NCBI GenBank assembly: GCA_032717465.1
Contig: CM064690.1
Location: 15,031,175 to 15,095,174, forward strand
Direction of reading: 5' to 3'
Length of the DNA: 64,000 nucleotides
Source: Coenobita brevimanus
Taxonomy: Eukaryota; Arthropoda; Malacostraca; Decapoda; Coenobitidae
Of this stretch, positions 38,528-49,910 are shown piece by piece. Position 1 is the first letter of the stretch. Each line of letters begins with the position of its first letter. The notes below the pieces were generated by a model. The model was not told the origin of the DNA, did no database searches, and saw only the letters and a program-made list of their open reading frames with translations. A program made the position numbers and the translations under genes.

Positions 38528-40404
38528 CTATGCTCGTGGGTTTCTGTCGGTGTTTCTCAATAAGTCAAATTTAGCTTTAAACTCGTTTAAGTTTTTAGAC
38601 TGGATGATCTCTTTGTCCAGGCTATTCCATAAGTCTATACTTCTGTAAGGAAAGCTATATTTCTTGATATCCTTCAGGCAGCTTGACTTTTTCAATTTCA
38701 TTCCGTGTCCTCTTGTTGCTCTTTTATCCCATACAAACAGATCTTCTTTGTCAATTTTATCTACTCCCACCATGGTCCTGAACATTGCAATCATGTCTCC
38801 CCTCTTTCTCCTTTCCTCTAAGGAAGGCAAATCCAGCTTTTCCAGCCTCTCTCTGTATGACAGGTCTGCTGGACTGGGGACCATCTTGGTTGCTGTTCTT
38901 TGTATTCTCTCAATCTTGTTTATATCTTTCTTTTTGTGTGGGGACCACACTACCGCTGGATATTCTTTTTTTTCTTTTTTTTTTTTTTTATGTGTCCGAC
39001 TCTGGGCATAGGCTTCACAGCCTGCTCTCAAGGCCCAGTAGTCCTCCTACATACCATACACCTCTACATGTCACCACTTCGGCGCTAACACCCACCGTCC
39101 ATATTGAATACATGCTAGGGCTGTCTCATACAGGACTGGTGTATTGGTATTAGCGGGGGTATTTTTTATGACATGTCGGCGGGTCATCTGGTAGATCAGG
39201 AAAGTCTGCTTTTATGAAATTCAAATCCTTAAACTGTTCCCTGCCCCAGCCGGGATTCGAACTTGGGTCCGTCAGGACTGCAGGCCGCCTCTCTACCGAT
39301 TCAGCCACCGCCTCTGACCTGGGGCGGATCATGGCCACTATCAATTTTGTCATCATCTCCTCATCCATATAATGAAATGCTACTCTTATGTTAGTCAAGA
39401 GTTTATAGGTCTCTCCAAGTATCTTGTTAATGTGCTTTTCTGGTGACAAACTGTCTTCGACCAGCACTCCCAAATCTTTCTCTTCTCTCATTTTTGTGAT
39501 TAATTCTTTGCCCAACAAATAATTCAGTGATGGCCTCCTGGAACTTTTACCCATTTCCAATATTTTACATTTCTTTACATTAAATTTCATTTCCTACATC
39601 CTGCTCCAATTGTGTATCCTATCCAGATCCTCCTGCAGCATTTTACAATCCTCCTCAACCTCTACCTTCCTCAAGATCTTTACATCATCAGCAAACAGAC
39701 TTGCATAACTGTTCACTCCATCTACTATATCATTTACGTAAATCAGGAACGTTACTGGCGCCAACACTGAGCCTTGAGGGACTCCACTTGTTACTTCCCT
39801 CCATCCAGATATCCTATCCTTTATTACTGTCCTCATTTGTCTGTCTCTCAAAAAGTCTCTCATCCATTCCAGAAGTTTCCCCTTCAGTCCTCCTATATAC
39901 TGTATTCTAGTTTCCACATTAGTCTCTTATGAGGTACCTTGTCAAAGGCCTTCTCTAAGTCTAAGTACACACAATCCTCCCAACCATCTCTCTCCTGTAG
40001 CACGTCAATCACTCTTGAGTAAAAGCTCAACAAATTAGAAACACATGACCTTTCACTTCTGAATCCAAACTGACATCAGCCAAAATGTTCATCTCTTCTA
40101 GATATTTTATGTGTCTGTCTTTCAGGATTCTCTCGCACAATTTTGCGACCATTCTGGTTAGAGACACTGGTCTGTAATTCAGGGGTTCTTCCCTGTTTCC
40201 TCCCTTACAAATTGGTACCACATTTGCCCTCTTGCATTCTTGTGGCACTTTCCCCTCTTCCAGAGAACACACGATTAAACTGTGAATTTTATCTGCCAGT
40301 TGTTCTCTGCATTCCTTCAGTACCCAAGTAGAAATTCCATCAGGTCCTGGGGCTTTCCTTACGTCTTGAGTTTCCAGTAATTTATACACTTCCTGTACCT
40401 CCAC
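38528..40404 (-). pseudogene. D1 reverse transcriptase
   Basis: In coding order: VRKAPGPDGISTWVLKECRE and NYRPVSLTRMVAKLCERILK (40027-40404), a degraded gap, METRIQYIGGLKGKLLEWMR then WREVTSGVPQGSVLAPVTFL and YASLFADDVKILR with the catalytic pair (39594-39917), MKFNVKKCKILEMGKSSRRP (39590), then IRPR where the SINE enters, and after it EYPAVVWSPHKKKDINKIER with ERRKRGDMIAMFRTM and the C-terminal LWNSLDKEIIQSKNLNEFKA (38528-38964). The first catalytic DLxKAFD lies in the frame-shifted stretch near 39930. It is broken. Confidence 0.88.
38965..39322 (-). mobile_element. tRNA-derived SINE with poly(A) tail, inserted in D1 RT
   Basis: Minus strand, 5' to 3': a tRNA-like head with an A-box-like TGGCTGAATCGGTAGAG and a B-box AGTTCGAATCCCG (39240-39320), a body (gacatgtcataaaaaatacc, gtgggtgttagcgccgaagt, ctgggccttgagagcaggct), and a poly(A)-like tail (T-run 38965-38990 on the plus strand). 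It sits exactly between IRPR and EYPAVVW of the D1 protein. Other copies are at 47197, 25070 and 18659. Confidence 0.88.
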
Positions 40405-40791
40405 TTTTATATCTTTTTATCACCGGTACATTTCTAATCATTCCTTCCCCTTCACAAACTCTTTTTATTAGTGAAAACCGATTGGAAACATTTGTTCATT
40501 ATTTCAGCTTGCATTGCTGCATCTTTATAGACCTCTCCATTTACTTTCAGTTTTGTGATTCCTTCCTTTTGTTTCAGTTTTGCAATTAACAAATCTATAA
40601 AACAGTTTGGGTTCATCCTTTCATTTGTCTATTATGCCTTTTTCAAAATTCCTTTTTTCTTCTCTACGTATTCTTGTGTATTCATTTCTAGTTCTTTTAT
40701 AATCTACCTTTGTTCTGTTGTTACCTCTCTTTCTCCAATTGTTCCATGCCTTATCTCTATTTTTTTTTGCTATCATACACCTTCTATTAAA

Positions 40792-41861
40792 CTACTCCTT
40801 TTTCCTGTTTTCTTTCCCTCTTACTCCTGGTACAAATTTTTCCACTCCCAAATTATAGAGGTCTAGAAAGATATCCCACTTCCTCTGTATCTCTCTTGTT
40901 TCTCTGAATTTTCTCCAATCCGCATTTTCAAAAAAGTTTCTCAATCCTGTAAAATTTGCTTTGCCAAAGTTGTATCTTCCCTGTCTATGAAGCTCCTCTC
41001 TTGGCTCGACGTTCCCTATTATCATCTGGAACTCAGTGACCACATGATCACTTTTTCCTAAAGGACAGAGATATTTCAATGATTCTGTTACATCAGGTTC
41101 TTTGGTAAACAGTAAATCTAACATTGCTGGTGTGTTCTCACCTTGAAACCGTGTGTCCTCTTTGACCCATTGCATCATCACATTATTCATTATTATATTT
41201 AATAACATAGTGCCCCATGAATCCTCGCCGCCTTCTGAGTAACATTCCTCCCAGTTCACCTCTTTACAGTTAAAGTCACCCACCAAAATTATATTATTGC
41301 ATTTCTGAATTATTTTTTGTAAATAGCTAGCCATATCTGACACATCTCCTGGTATTCGTCATCCTTCCATGCTCTCGTCTTAGAGGGAACATACACTACC
41401 GCCGTATCTCTCTTAACATTTTCTCCAGTTTTTAATTTCATATATATCACTTCAGCCCTGCCTTCTCCCATTTCCACTGTATCTACATTTATGTTGTTCT
41501 TCACTGCTATCAACACTCCTCCTCCCTTTTTTTCTTTTCTGTCTTTTCTCCACAGTTTGTATTTACCATCTCCCAAATGAACATCAATATCTTCTTTTAA
41601 TTTGGTCTCTACAAAGCACATGACATCAGGCTCATGTTCTCTCAAGAAATCATTAATTTCGAGCCTTGCCGATATTAAACCATCAACATTAGTATTTATC
41701 ACTTTCAAATTTTTTTTGATGTTTTTTATACCCTCTTCTCTCCTACTCTCCGTCAGTACCACTTCCTCAACTTCTGATCTTTCACAGCCATCACCCTTAG
41801 TTTCCTTCACTTCTGTTTCCTTAAATACCACTTCATTACTTTCATATCCATTACTCTCCAA
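40792..41861 (-). pseudogene. D1 endonuclease domain
   Basis: Frame 41310-41861 reads LKVINTNVDGLISARLEIND and DVMCFVETKLKEDIDVHLGD with the conserved catalytic Glu in ETKL, then GGGVLIAVKNNI. After a frameshift near 41330, frame 40792-41343 carries NIILVGDFNCKEVNWEECYS and LGKSDHVVTEFQ (catalytic Asp/Asn and the SDH His). This is an APE-type nuclease that nicks the target. The single frameshift separates its halves. Confidence 0.88.
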
Positions 41862-42592
41862 AAAAAAGTATTACATTCTTCCTCTGTCCTAATATCATTT
41901 TTTTCCTTTACTTCTTCCTTCAATGATTTTAAAATTTCTCTTTCTTCTTCATTCAAATCTTTTCTTATTATAATTTTTTCCATCCCTGCCTCTTTGCTTA
42001 ATTTCCAGGTCACTTTAGGTATATCATCTATTACACTTTCTGCTGACAGCTTGACTCTCATTGGTCTTGTTTCCCCTTTCTTAGAAAGCCCTATTCTCCT
42101 TACTTCTTCAATTTCTTTTATCCACTTGTCTCCTTCGGGATCAATCTTGCCTAATATTCCTCTTACCAGGTTTGTGTCTTTCTCGAGTCTCACGGATCTA
42201 ACCTTTTCTTCCTCCTCCCTGTTTCCAAATACTACCACGCATCTGTTCCTTTCTGCAGTTTCTCTCACTATTTTCTCTTTTTTCTTCAGTATTTTCACTA
42301 CATATTCTTCCAATTTTATCTTGTTAATTTCCCTTTCTTCCTGGATGATTTCTCTTAAGCTCACCACTTCTTGCTGTTCTTCATCTACGTGTGCCCACTT
42401 TGCCTTATGCTCTTCCAATACACTGCTGACCTTCTCCGTTTTATTTGTACTCTCTTCTAGTTTTCTCCTCAATTCAATATTTTCACGCTTCAAATTTCTT
42501 ATCTCTTCATTCGCCGTCTCATTAGACTGGATCAGACTCTGTATAGTAATATCCGTATTCTCTGACACATCTTTTAACTCTGGATTCTCCAC
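41807..42592 (-). CDS. D1 ORF1 protein, coiled-coil nucleic-acid-binding type
   Basis: An open 261-codon frame begins MENPELKDVSENTDITIQSL. Residues ~25-100 are Glu/Lys/Arg-rich heptad-like (NEEIRNLKRENIELRRKLEE), as in LINE ORF1 coiled coils. Residues ~115-200 (RNRCVVVFGNREEEE, IEEVRRIGLSKKGETRPMRV) look like the RRM-like fold of ORF1 proteins (VVVFGN as strand 1). ORF1 proteins package the LINE RNA. No CCHC knuckle is visible. It overlaps the endonuclease frame by ~55 bp, perhaps through a lost stop. This is the best-preserved part of D1. Confidence 0.78.
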   Translation of the reverse strand: MENPELKDVSENTDITIQSLIQSNETANEEIRNLKRENIELRRKLEESTNKTEKVSSVLEEHKAKWAHVDEEQQEVVSLREIIQEEREINKIKLEEYVVKILKKKEKIVRETAERNRCVVVFGNREEEEKVRSVRLEKDTNLVRGILGKIDPEGDKWIKEIEEVRRIGLSKKGETRPMRVKLSAESVIDDIPKVTWKLSKEAGMEKIIIRKDLNEEEREILKSLKEEVKEKNDIRTEEECNTFFWRVMDMKVMKWYLRKQK

Positions 42593-42649
42593 TTTCCTTT
42601 CAAGTTCACTAACCTCATAATTAATGTTTTAACCAGATCCATGACATTA

Positions 42650-42839
42650 GTTCATTCATTCATTCATTGCCAGATGCCATGTATCCTAGACGGGGTGGCC
42701 AAGGGCTTAGAGTTAATTATTTTACAGGGAGGGGCACTAATCCTCCACCAACCCCACTTGACACGTAGGGATGCCAACAGCATCTGGTGTTCCCAGGCGG
42801 TCACCCATCCAAGTACTAGCTAGACCCAACGTTGCTTAT
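42650..42839 (-). mobile_element. 5S-rRNA-headed SINE with RTE-B ends
   Basis: On the minus strand: the 3' 67 nt of a 5S rRNA (42839-42773), then catccctacgtgtcaagtgg, ggttggtggaggattagtgc and ccctccctgtaaaat, which parallels the RTE-B7 5' UTR (tatccctgcttgtcg, ggttggcggagggttagtgc, ccctccccggaaaac). It then has ggccaccccgtctaggatac and ggcatctggcaatg, which parallels the RTE-B 3' end, and a (GAAT)n tail (42650-42668). So it is a non-autonomous element using both RTE-B ends with a 5S promoter part in front. Confidence 0.82.
42773..42839 (-). rRNA. 5S rRNA-like head (3' part)
   Basis: The minus strand reads taagcaacgttgggtctagc, tagtacttggatgggtgacc, gcctgggaacaccagatgct, gttggc. This matches positions ~53 to the end of animal 5S rRNA, including the region of the box C internal promoter. 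The first ~52 nt are absent, so it is a derived SINE head, not a functional 5S gene. Confidence 0.88.
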
Positions 42840-43139
42840 TAAATCCTGGAAATTCGAGTCCCTCAGTGTTTACATTTTCGGCCATGATTGAGGTTGGTTA
42901 CAACTTACAGTACCAAAACAGCCGTTACTGAAAATACTACAAACATTCATGTATACTCTTGCCAATAAATCTTTACATTTTTGGTAGAGTATGTTAACTT
43001 ACAGTATTTTAAACAGAAAACAAGACCATAGGAGACAGGACAAACATAATTCCTGAAAACTACTTACGGTGTGCAGCGGTGGTGAGCCTTGGCTTGGGAG
43101 CAGTCAAGACACGTCCATTCGCTATGGCTGTTTGTTCAT
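42840..43139. other. Unassigned
   Basis: No recognisable gene or repeat lies between the 5S SINE and D2. Confidence 0.4.
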
Positions 43140-43186
43140 GTGTGTGTGTATGTGTTCTTACCTAATTGTATCTTTACAGGAATGAG

Positions 43187-45039
43187 TCAAGCTCGTACTG
43201 TCCCGTGTCTTAAACCATACTTATTATACATATCCTTAAAATTGTGGATTGTTTTGGCACACACTGTTTCATTCGGTAGTGCATTCCACTGATCAGTTGC
43301 TCTGTTTGGGAAACTAAATTTCCTTACGTCTTTATCACCTCTCTTCTTATGCAGTTTTTTGCAGTGTCCTCTTGCTGATGCTTCCCCATAGGTTAAGTAA
43401 TCATTTATGTCTATTTTCTCCTTCCCTGATATGCATTTATATAGCATAATCATGTCACCTCTTTTCCTTCTCTCCTGAAGTGTTGGTAGATTCAGTTTAT
43501 TTAGTCTTTCTTCGTAGCTTAGATCCCTTAAGCTTGGTATCCATCTTGTAGCGGCCCTTTGAACTTTTTCAATCTTGTCTATGTGTTTTTTGAGATGAGA
43601 ACTCCAGACTACTGATGCATACTCCAGGGTTGGTCTGATGAATGATGTTACTATACTTCTTAGCATGTCTTCTTTTATGTATGTGAATGCTATTCTCATA
43701 TGTGCAAGCAGTGTATACATGTTCCATACCTTCTCACTGATGTGGTCAGCTGGAGATAGTCTGTTATTGATAATCACACCTAGGTCTTTCTCTCTTTCTG
43801 ATGTGTGTAGGGTTTTATTTCCTAACGTGTAATGCCAATCAGGTCTTTTTCCAGTTTTACCAAACTTTATTACATGACACTTGTCCACATTGAATTCCAT
43901 TTGCCATGTATTACTCCATTCATGAAGCTTAATTCTTCTTGTAGCTCTTTACAAGAGTCTGTGTTAGTAATTCTCCTTTGTATTTTTGCATCATCTGGAA
44001 ACATATTTAGACAGCATTCATTTCCAGTGTTACTGTCTCCATCATTTATATACACTAAAAACATGATTGGTGCCAGCACTGAGCCCTGTGGTACTCCACT
44101 AGTCACTTCTTTCCATGATGAGTAATTTCCCCTTAGTACTGTTCTCATTTCTCATCTTTTGAGAAAATCTTGCATCCAACAATACAGTGTTACTCGAATT
44201 CCTCCTTGATGGTACGGTTTCCATAAAAGTCTTTGGTGTGGTACTGTGTCAAATGCTTTCTTGAAATCTAAATAGATACTGTCCACCCATCCTTCTCTTT
44301 CCTGTAATGTGTCTGTTACTCCTAGTAACACATGATTTTCCTTTTCTGAAACCAAACTGTCTTTTTATTATCATATTGTCTTCTAGATGATTTACCCAAG
44401 CTTTTCTTATAAGCTTTTTTAATACCTTGCTTACAACACTGGTCAGTGATACTGGTTGGTAGTTGAGTGGCTTTTGTCTGTTCCCTTTCTTGAATAAGGG
44501 AGGAGTGTTTGCATTCTTCCAAATATCAGGTATTTTACCTTGACTCAAAGATTTCTTGAAAATTAAAAATGATGGTTTACTTAACTCCTTTGCACATTCA
44601 CGTAGTACCCAACATGAAATTTCATCAGGACCATTTGATTTTCCTTTGTCTAATTTACTTAGCTCTTCCTGTATTACCATACTTTTTCTGATGTTTGTAT
44701 ATCTGGTAGTATGTGTGGGCATGCATGTTCCACATAATCCTTGTCAAAATTTTTTTCCTCTGTAAAAACTGATTGGAATTTCTTGTTTAGTGGTTCACAA
44801 ATATCCTTCTCTTGTGTATAGGTGATTACCTTGTCCGTAATGGATTGTATTTTATCATTTACTTTGGTTTTGCTTCTGATGTAGCTGTAAAATAGCTTCA
44901 GTTGATCACTACTTTTATTTATGATATCCTCCTGACACTGTTTTTGGGCTTCCCTCTTTATTCTTGTATAGTCGTTTCTTGCGTGTTTGTAATTATTATA
45001 TGCCTTTTCACTATTGTGTCTTCTGTATCTATTCCACAA
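43187..45039 (-). pseudogene. D2 reverse transcriptase
   Basis: Pieces in order: MWNRYRRHNSEKAYNNYKHA (45039), DKGKSNGPDEISCWVLRECA and NYQPVSLTSVVSKVLKKLIR (44722), DSIYLDFKKAFDTVPHQRLL with the first catalytic Asp (44355), WKEVTSGVPQGSVLAPIMFL then NMFPDDAKIQRR where FADD has become FPDD (44148), MEFNVDKCHVIKFGKTGKRP to the C-terminal ATDQWNALPNETVCAKTIHN (43900-43187), the last being 237 clean codons. At least four frameshifts occur. Confidence 0.88.
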
Positions 45040-45204
45040 CTAATCTCTTTTTTCTTTTGATTTTTTACATTCTGTATTGAACCATTTCTTTCTTTTCTTT
45101 TCTACTTCTTTGTGCCTTGGGATGTACTTCTGGACTCCTATTTCATAAAGTTCACAGAAGTTTTTATATATAGCATTTAAATCTTGTCCTCTAAGCTCCT
45201 TTCC

Positions 45205-45910
45205 TCAATCGTTTTCTTGCTTAGTACATATGAGATCTAGCATTGAGGGCACATCGAGTCCTCTTTTTCTGATGGTTTCCCTTACATGTTGCTTTAGGAA
45301 AGACTGTTGCATGAGATTCTGGAGCTTTTCCCAACAGCTTTCTTTGCTTATTATATCTAGATTATTCCAATTTATATTTGTATTAAAATTTCCAGGTAGT
45401 ATAATTCTTTCCAATTTCTCTTCAATTTTATGTAGTATGATCTTATACTCTGAATTGTATTCTCTGCCAGGTCCTCATACTCGTCTCTTTCCCATGTGTT
45501 TGACTTGGGTGGCCTGTACAAATTGGCTACAATTACTTTCCCTTCAGATGTATTGATCTCTACTGCAATCAGTTCTACTTGTGAGGGTATATCTAGTTCT
45601 GTTTCTTTGACTTAGATTTTTCTTAGTTAATATTATAATTCCTCCTCCTTTTTTTCAAGTTCCTATCTCTTCTCCATATATTATATTCCTCTAAGTTTAG
45701 GATGTCATTTGATAGCCTTGGTGTTAATTTTGTTTCAGTTAGGCATATTATATGTGGTTCATTTTCTCTGACATAATGATTCATCTCTAATAATTTAGAT
45801 ACCATTCCATCCACATTTGAGTACATCATCTTAATCATCTTGTTTATATACTTGTCATGGCTTGGTTCTACTACCTTCCTCCTTTTTATTCCCTCCTGTT
45901 TATGTACCAC
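45205..45910 (-). pseudogene. D2 endonuclease remnants
   Basis: KMMYSNVDGMVSKLLEMNHY and PHIICLTETKLTPRLSNDIL (45623-45910) carry the catalytic ETK motif. MERIILPGNFNTNINWNNLD (45205-45414) is the GDFN motif with Asp changed to Asn. The linking part at 45415-45620 is frameshifted. It is inactive. Confidence 0.8.
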
Positions 45911-46197
45911 TTTCGTACCTGCAATCCTATTATTTTGTAAAACAATGTATTTTCTCCTCCTCTGATCTTCCCTCTTTTTTTGTTTTTGCTTCCTTCCTCT
46001 TCTCTTTCAGTAATTCCAGTTCCTCTTGTGTTAGGCATCTTTTTATCCATTCATTTTTGAACTCCTCTTTTTCCATAAGATTCTTTGCATTTTTTAGTAT
46101 CTCCTCCACGGTGTTTACACTCTGGAAGGTTACCTTTAAGGGTCTTGACTTGCTTCTCTCGTATTTCCCTAACGTTTTGTGTTCCTCTATGTCTTCA

Positions 46198-46890
46198 CTA
46201 CAGATTTCCTCTGATACTTATTTCAATATGCTCATTACATTTGCCATCATTTTGTCTCGAGATCTTGTTTCTTACTTCTTCCTCTTCTATACCAGTGATT
46301 ACTATAGATTTGTTGATATCTACTGTATCTCTGAGTAACTTAGGATTGTTTTGGATTATTCTTTTCCCTTCCTTTTTAATGCTTTTTTCTTCCACCCTTG
46401 TTTCTAAGTCTTTCTTTACTTTCACCATTTCAGCATAAGTGGTTTCCACATCATTTTTGTAGCTTTGCACAGCTTCATTGACCTGTGTTATCTTCTCAAT
46501 ATCACTGCTCTGGTCTATCAGACTGCTTACTTGCCTAATTGTCTCTGTATCATTTTTGAACTCTTCCTTAATACTCTCGTGGTTGACTACTGTACATGCC
46601 ATTTCACTAATTTTTCTCCTAAGTGAACTCAGTTTTACTGCCAGCTCATCTATGGTTCTGTCTTTCTTGTTGACTTTCTTTCCTAATTTTTATGTTTTTT
46701 CTTTTTGCAAGTGCATCTGTTTCTTAATTTCATCAATCTCATTTTGAAAAGCCGGATCTAGCCTGTGTGCTCCTTCCAGTAGTTTACTGGGAGTCTCCAT
46801 TTCAACCAGTTCTTGGTAGAAATCATCATCCTGCTTTCTACCTTTATCCCTTTTCTTTTCCAAATTTGCTTTACTAAAGTATGTGGTCAT
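46198..46890 (-). pseudogene. D2 ORF1 remnants
   Basis: MTTYFSKANLEKKRDKGRKQ (46890), then an acidic/basic helical stretch and SIVITGIEEEEVRNKISRQN (46250), where VITGIEE corresponds to the RRM-like strand seen in D1 ORF1 as VVVFGNREEE. Stops separate the parts. Confidence 0.65.
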
Positions 46891-47196
46891 TTTGCAGTAC
46901 TAGATTTTCATACGTTACTTATATTCCCTGGGACAGGTGTAGACTAAACAAACTGTCAGCTGATTGTGCGCATTCTTACTCTAATTTGTTTCTTTTCTGT
47001 TTGAACAAGTCTTGCTTGAAACTTCTTCTTCTTCTTCTTCTTCTTCTTTATTTATATATATGTTAGAACACCATTTAATCTAACCTGGTCCAAAGCTTGA
47101 CTCATATAAAGATACTAATTTAGGTAAGGCCACTGGCGAAGTTTGCCGTTTATGGAGCGATGGTGGCATGTGTCTGGATCTGTGCCGTGTGTGTGT
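46891..47196. other. Unassigned, with (CTT)n 47024-47048
   Basis: A pure CTT run of about eight units is followed by A/T-rich sequence and a short (GT)n at 47188. No gene is visible. Confidence 0.6.
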
Positions 47197-47515
47197 GTGA
47201 GATTCTGGGCATAGACTTCACACCCTGCTCTCAAGGCCCAGCAGTCCTCCTATGTACCATATACCTCCAGATGTCACCACTTTGTCTCTAACACCCACTG
47301 TCCACATTCAATATTTGCTAGGGCTGTCTTGTACAGGAATGGTGTATTGGTATTAGTTTGAGTATTTTCGTGACTTTTCGGTGGTTCTTCTGGTAGATCT
47401 GCTTTTACAGAATTCAGATTCGTTAACTGTTCCCTGCCTCAGCGGAAATTCGAACCTGGGCCCATGAGGACTGCAGGCCACCTCTCTATTTCAGCCACCA
47501 CCACCACCTACCTCA
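47197..47515 (-). mobile_element. tRNA-derived SINE, second copy
   Basis: The head on the minus strand reads ggtggctgaaatagagaggt and cccaggttcgaatttccgct (A-box- and B-box-like), and the body gtgggtgttagagacaaagt, ctgggccttgagagcagggt as in the copy at 38965-39322. The 3' end is abutted by GT repeats instead of poly(A). Confidence 0.85.
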
Positions 47516-47789
47516 GTAAGGGATGTAGGATATAAAGAACTTTTTCATTATCTCCTCCAGCATTCCACATTGAGATTCTATATGTCTGTATGTTATCCTG
47601 GGGAAAGAAGATAGGTGTATGAAGGCATGGAAGGTAAAGATGGGGTTGATCCTTGTAATGCTTGTTGATGTAATTCCAAACTTATCTGGTTGTAAACCCA
47701 GTAGGCGCATGCTGAAGCTGTCTTTCTCCTGTAGCCTACCATCCTCATTTTGGTGGATAGGGAAGGAATATGCATTGTTTGTATTGTAT
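47516..47789. other. Unassigned stretch beside family E
   Basis: The minus-strand frame continuing from the E 3' end (AFINDTIQTMHIPSLSTKMR) shows no domain. It may be the 3' UTR or flanking DNA. Confidence 0.4.
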
Positions 47790-49796
47790 CATTTATAAAG
47801 GCTCCAACATGCTTGTATGCTTCAGTCTTGGTCACTTAATAGCAGCTCTCTGTGTTGCTTGATCTCTGGCAGCATCCTTATTCAGTCCCTTATCCCTGAG
47901 GTCTCACTCCAGGTCCCTTTGAGTCTGCCTCTTGCACCCCAACCCCCAACGTTCAGACATCTCACCTTCCACACTCATTTGTCATCCTCCATCCTTTCAA
48001 CATGCCCAGACCATCCCAGTCTACCCTCCCCTCATCCCAGCATCAATACACTCCAGTCCCATCCTTCCTTAACTCTTCAGTCTTAATCTTAGCTCCCCCA
48101 GCCCTCACATTCAAGGACACACACATCCATCTGATCATTGTTGTTTCTGTATGTTTGAGCCTATGAATATCCTATTCTTTTACTGCCCAAGGATCACCAC
48201 CATACAGCATTACACTCCTTACATATTCCACATGCAAGTATCACTTAGCATGGAAGTAGAACCCTCTCAGTGTCAGGAGAGGCAACAGCTCCCTAAACTT
48301 CTCTAACCACTCCTTGTCATAGTCACAGAGCTAGCTCCAGCTCCTATTCCAGCACATACAATGTCCTCGACACATTCAAGAGACTCACCAGTGAGATCAA
48401 TCCTTTCATGCCTCTCCCTGACACGTCACACACACACGTAATCAGCATTATCTCGCAGTCTGCCTCTAATACCGTTACATCTCGAATGGGCCCACTTATC
48501 ATAAACGGTGCACAGGATGGAGTTACTTCTCATATCCTTGCGGCAAACCACACATGTTCACACCCCCTCTGCTTGACAGTATTGCGCCACGAGCCCTAGA
48601 TGTCATAATTTTTGTTTTATCCACATTTAATCCCAAACCCTTGCCCCCCATTCCAGTCATTCTTTGCAGTCAACATTAAGTCATCAGCATACAAATCTTC
48701 CATGGGAGTCCAGTTCACGTGAGAAAGCCTCAAGCATCATGACAAATAATAAGGGGCTCAAGACTGACTCCTGATACACACCAACACTCACAGATAACTC
48801 AACACTCAAATCTCTGTTCGCATCTACTTAGGTGTGAGCACCCATTTAACCATAATGACTCTATCCAGCCATTCCTCGATCCCAAGCTATCTCATTGCCC
48901 ACTTCACCACCTCCCAAGGAACTATGTCAGAGGCCTTCTTGAGATCAATAAAAACAAAGCACAAGTTCCCTTTTCTTTCTTATATATTTTCCTTCAGCTG
49001 TAAGGCAATGAATATGGCATCAGTTGTCCCTTTGCCTGGCATAAACCCAAACTACATCTCATCATTATTCACTCTTTTCATAATCATACTTTGTAGGGCT
49101 CTCTCCATTACCTATATTATTTGGTCCAAAAGTTTTATGCCTCTTGCAAGGGCATTGCCCTTCCCCTGTGTACATTTAGTCACACTTTTTAGCCAATCAT
49201 CTGGGAAAACATACTCATAAATAATCATATTTATCAAATCAGCAACTGAAGCCAATCTTTTACTTCCTGATGCCTTCAGCATTTCAGCAGTCACCCCAGA
49301 CACACCTACCGCCATTTTCCCCAACTGCATCCTGCCTATTTCCGTGCTCACAGTAGCAGCATCAGTCAAAGACCTACAGCCAAACACTGGATCCACTGAC
49401 TCCATACCTTCTCTTCAATCAGCAACCGGTTGTATTGCTGTCTTCAGGCGTCTTTAATATTGTCACTGTCCACCGCTATCTTTCCTTCATTCTTCACACA
49501 CTGCTCACCTTTGATATCTCTTTTTTTTCCCTCTTTACATGATTTGCCACCTTAAATACTATATTATCTCTGTCGTGCCATTCAGGTTACCTAGCAAAAG
49601 TTTCTCAGACACAGATTTTGCCCTGTATGCCTCCTTTCTGGCCCTGTGCTTGGCTGCCAAGTAATTCTCTTTCTTACCAACACTTTTCCATTGCCAGAAA
49701 AGTTGTCTTTTCTCCCTAACTGCAGCTTCTACATCCTCGTCCTGCCAACATGTTACCTTATGTCTTGGAGGGCCCCTTGTCCATCGCTTCGTTTAC
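47790..49796 (-). pseudogene. Eb: decayed RTE-like LINE of family E
   Basis: Minus-strand fragments in order: WTRGPSRHKV-like at 49790, AVREKRQLFWQWK and NYLAAKHRARKEAYRAK, MESVDPVFGCRSLTDAATVS and VSGVTAEMLKASGSKRLASV (49112-49405), FPDDWLKSVTKCTQGKG, then in other frames FGFMPGKGTTDAIF, CFVFIDLKKASDIVPW, DLYADDLMLTA (near 48690) and VMLYGGDPWAVK-like text near 48200. It has an RTE-type RT order and many stops. Family E differs from RTE-B and RTE-C in its central motifs. The first ~350 residues are missing. Confidence 0.8.
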
Positions 49797-49910
49797 AAAG
49801 GCTCCAACATGCTTGCCTGTGTTGGCCTCGGTCACTTAATGGCGGGTCTCCATGCAGCTTGATCTCAGGCGACCTCCCTGCTCAGTTCTTTATGCCTAGG
49901 GTCACACTCT
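49797..49910 (-). mobile_element. Ea: 3' end of another family E copy
   Basis: ggctccaacatgcttgcctg, ggtcacttaatggcgggtct, cagcttgatctcaggcgacc repeats the E 3' end seen at 47798-47880 (ggctccaacatgcttgtatg, ggtcacttaatagcagctct). So two E copies lie head to tail. Confidence 0.75.

Larger units (their letters stand above)
38520..42640 (-). mobile_element. D1: near full-length CR1-like LINE
   Basis: From right to left it carries ORF1 (41807-42592), endonuclease (40792-41861), RT (38528-40404) and a 3' end near 38520. A tRNA-derived SINE (38965-39322) interrupts the RT. ORF1 is open; ORF2 has several frameshifts. D2 (43140-46890) is a related but older element lying in the same orientation upstream. 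Confidence 0.85.
43140..46890 (-). mobile_element. D2: decayed CR1-like LINE
   Basis: It has the same architecture and orientation as D1: ORF1 pieces (46198-46890), endonuclease pieces (45205-45910), RT (43187-45039) and a 3' end tttacaggaatgagtcaagc (minus strand reversed) next to (TG)n at 43139-43150. Identity to D1 is only family-level, so it is a different subfamily. Confidence 0.85.

Noticed and set aside
39240..39320. A tRNA gene
   Set aside because: It has A- and B-box-like motifs but no closed cloverleaf and is followed by a SINE body and poly(A); another copy has the same structure.
42773..42839. Functional 5S rRNA gene
   Set aside because: Only the 3' 67 nt are present and they run directly into SINE sequence.
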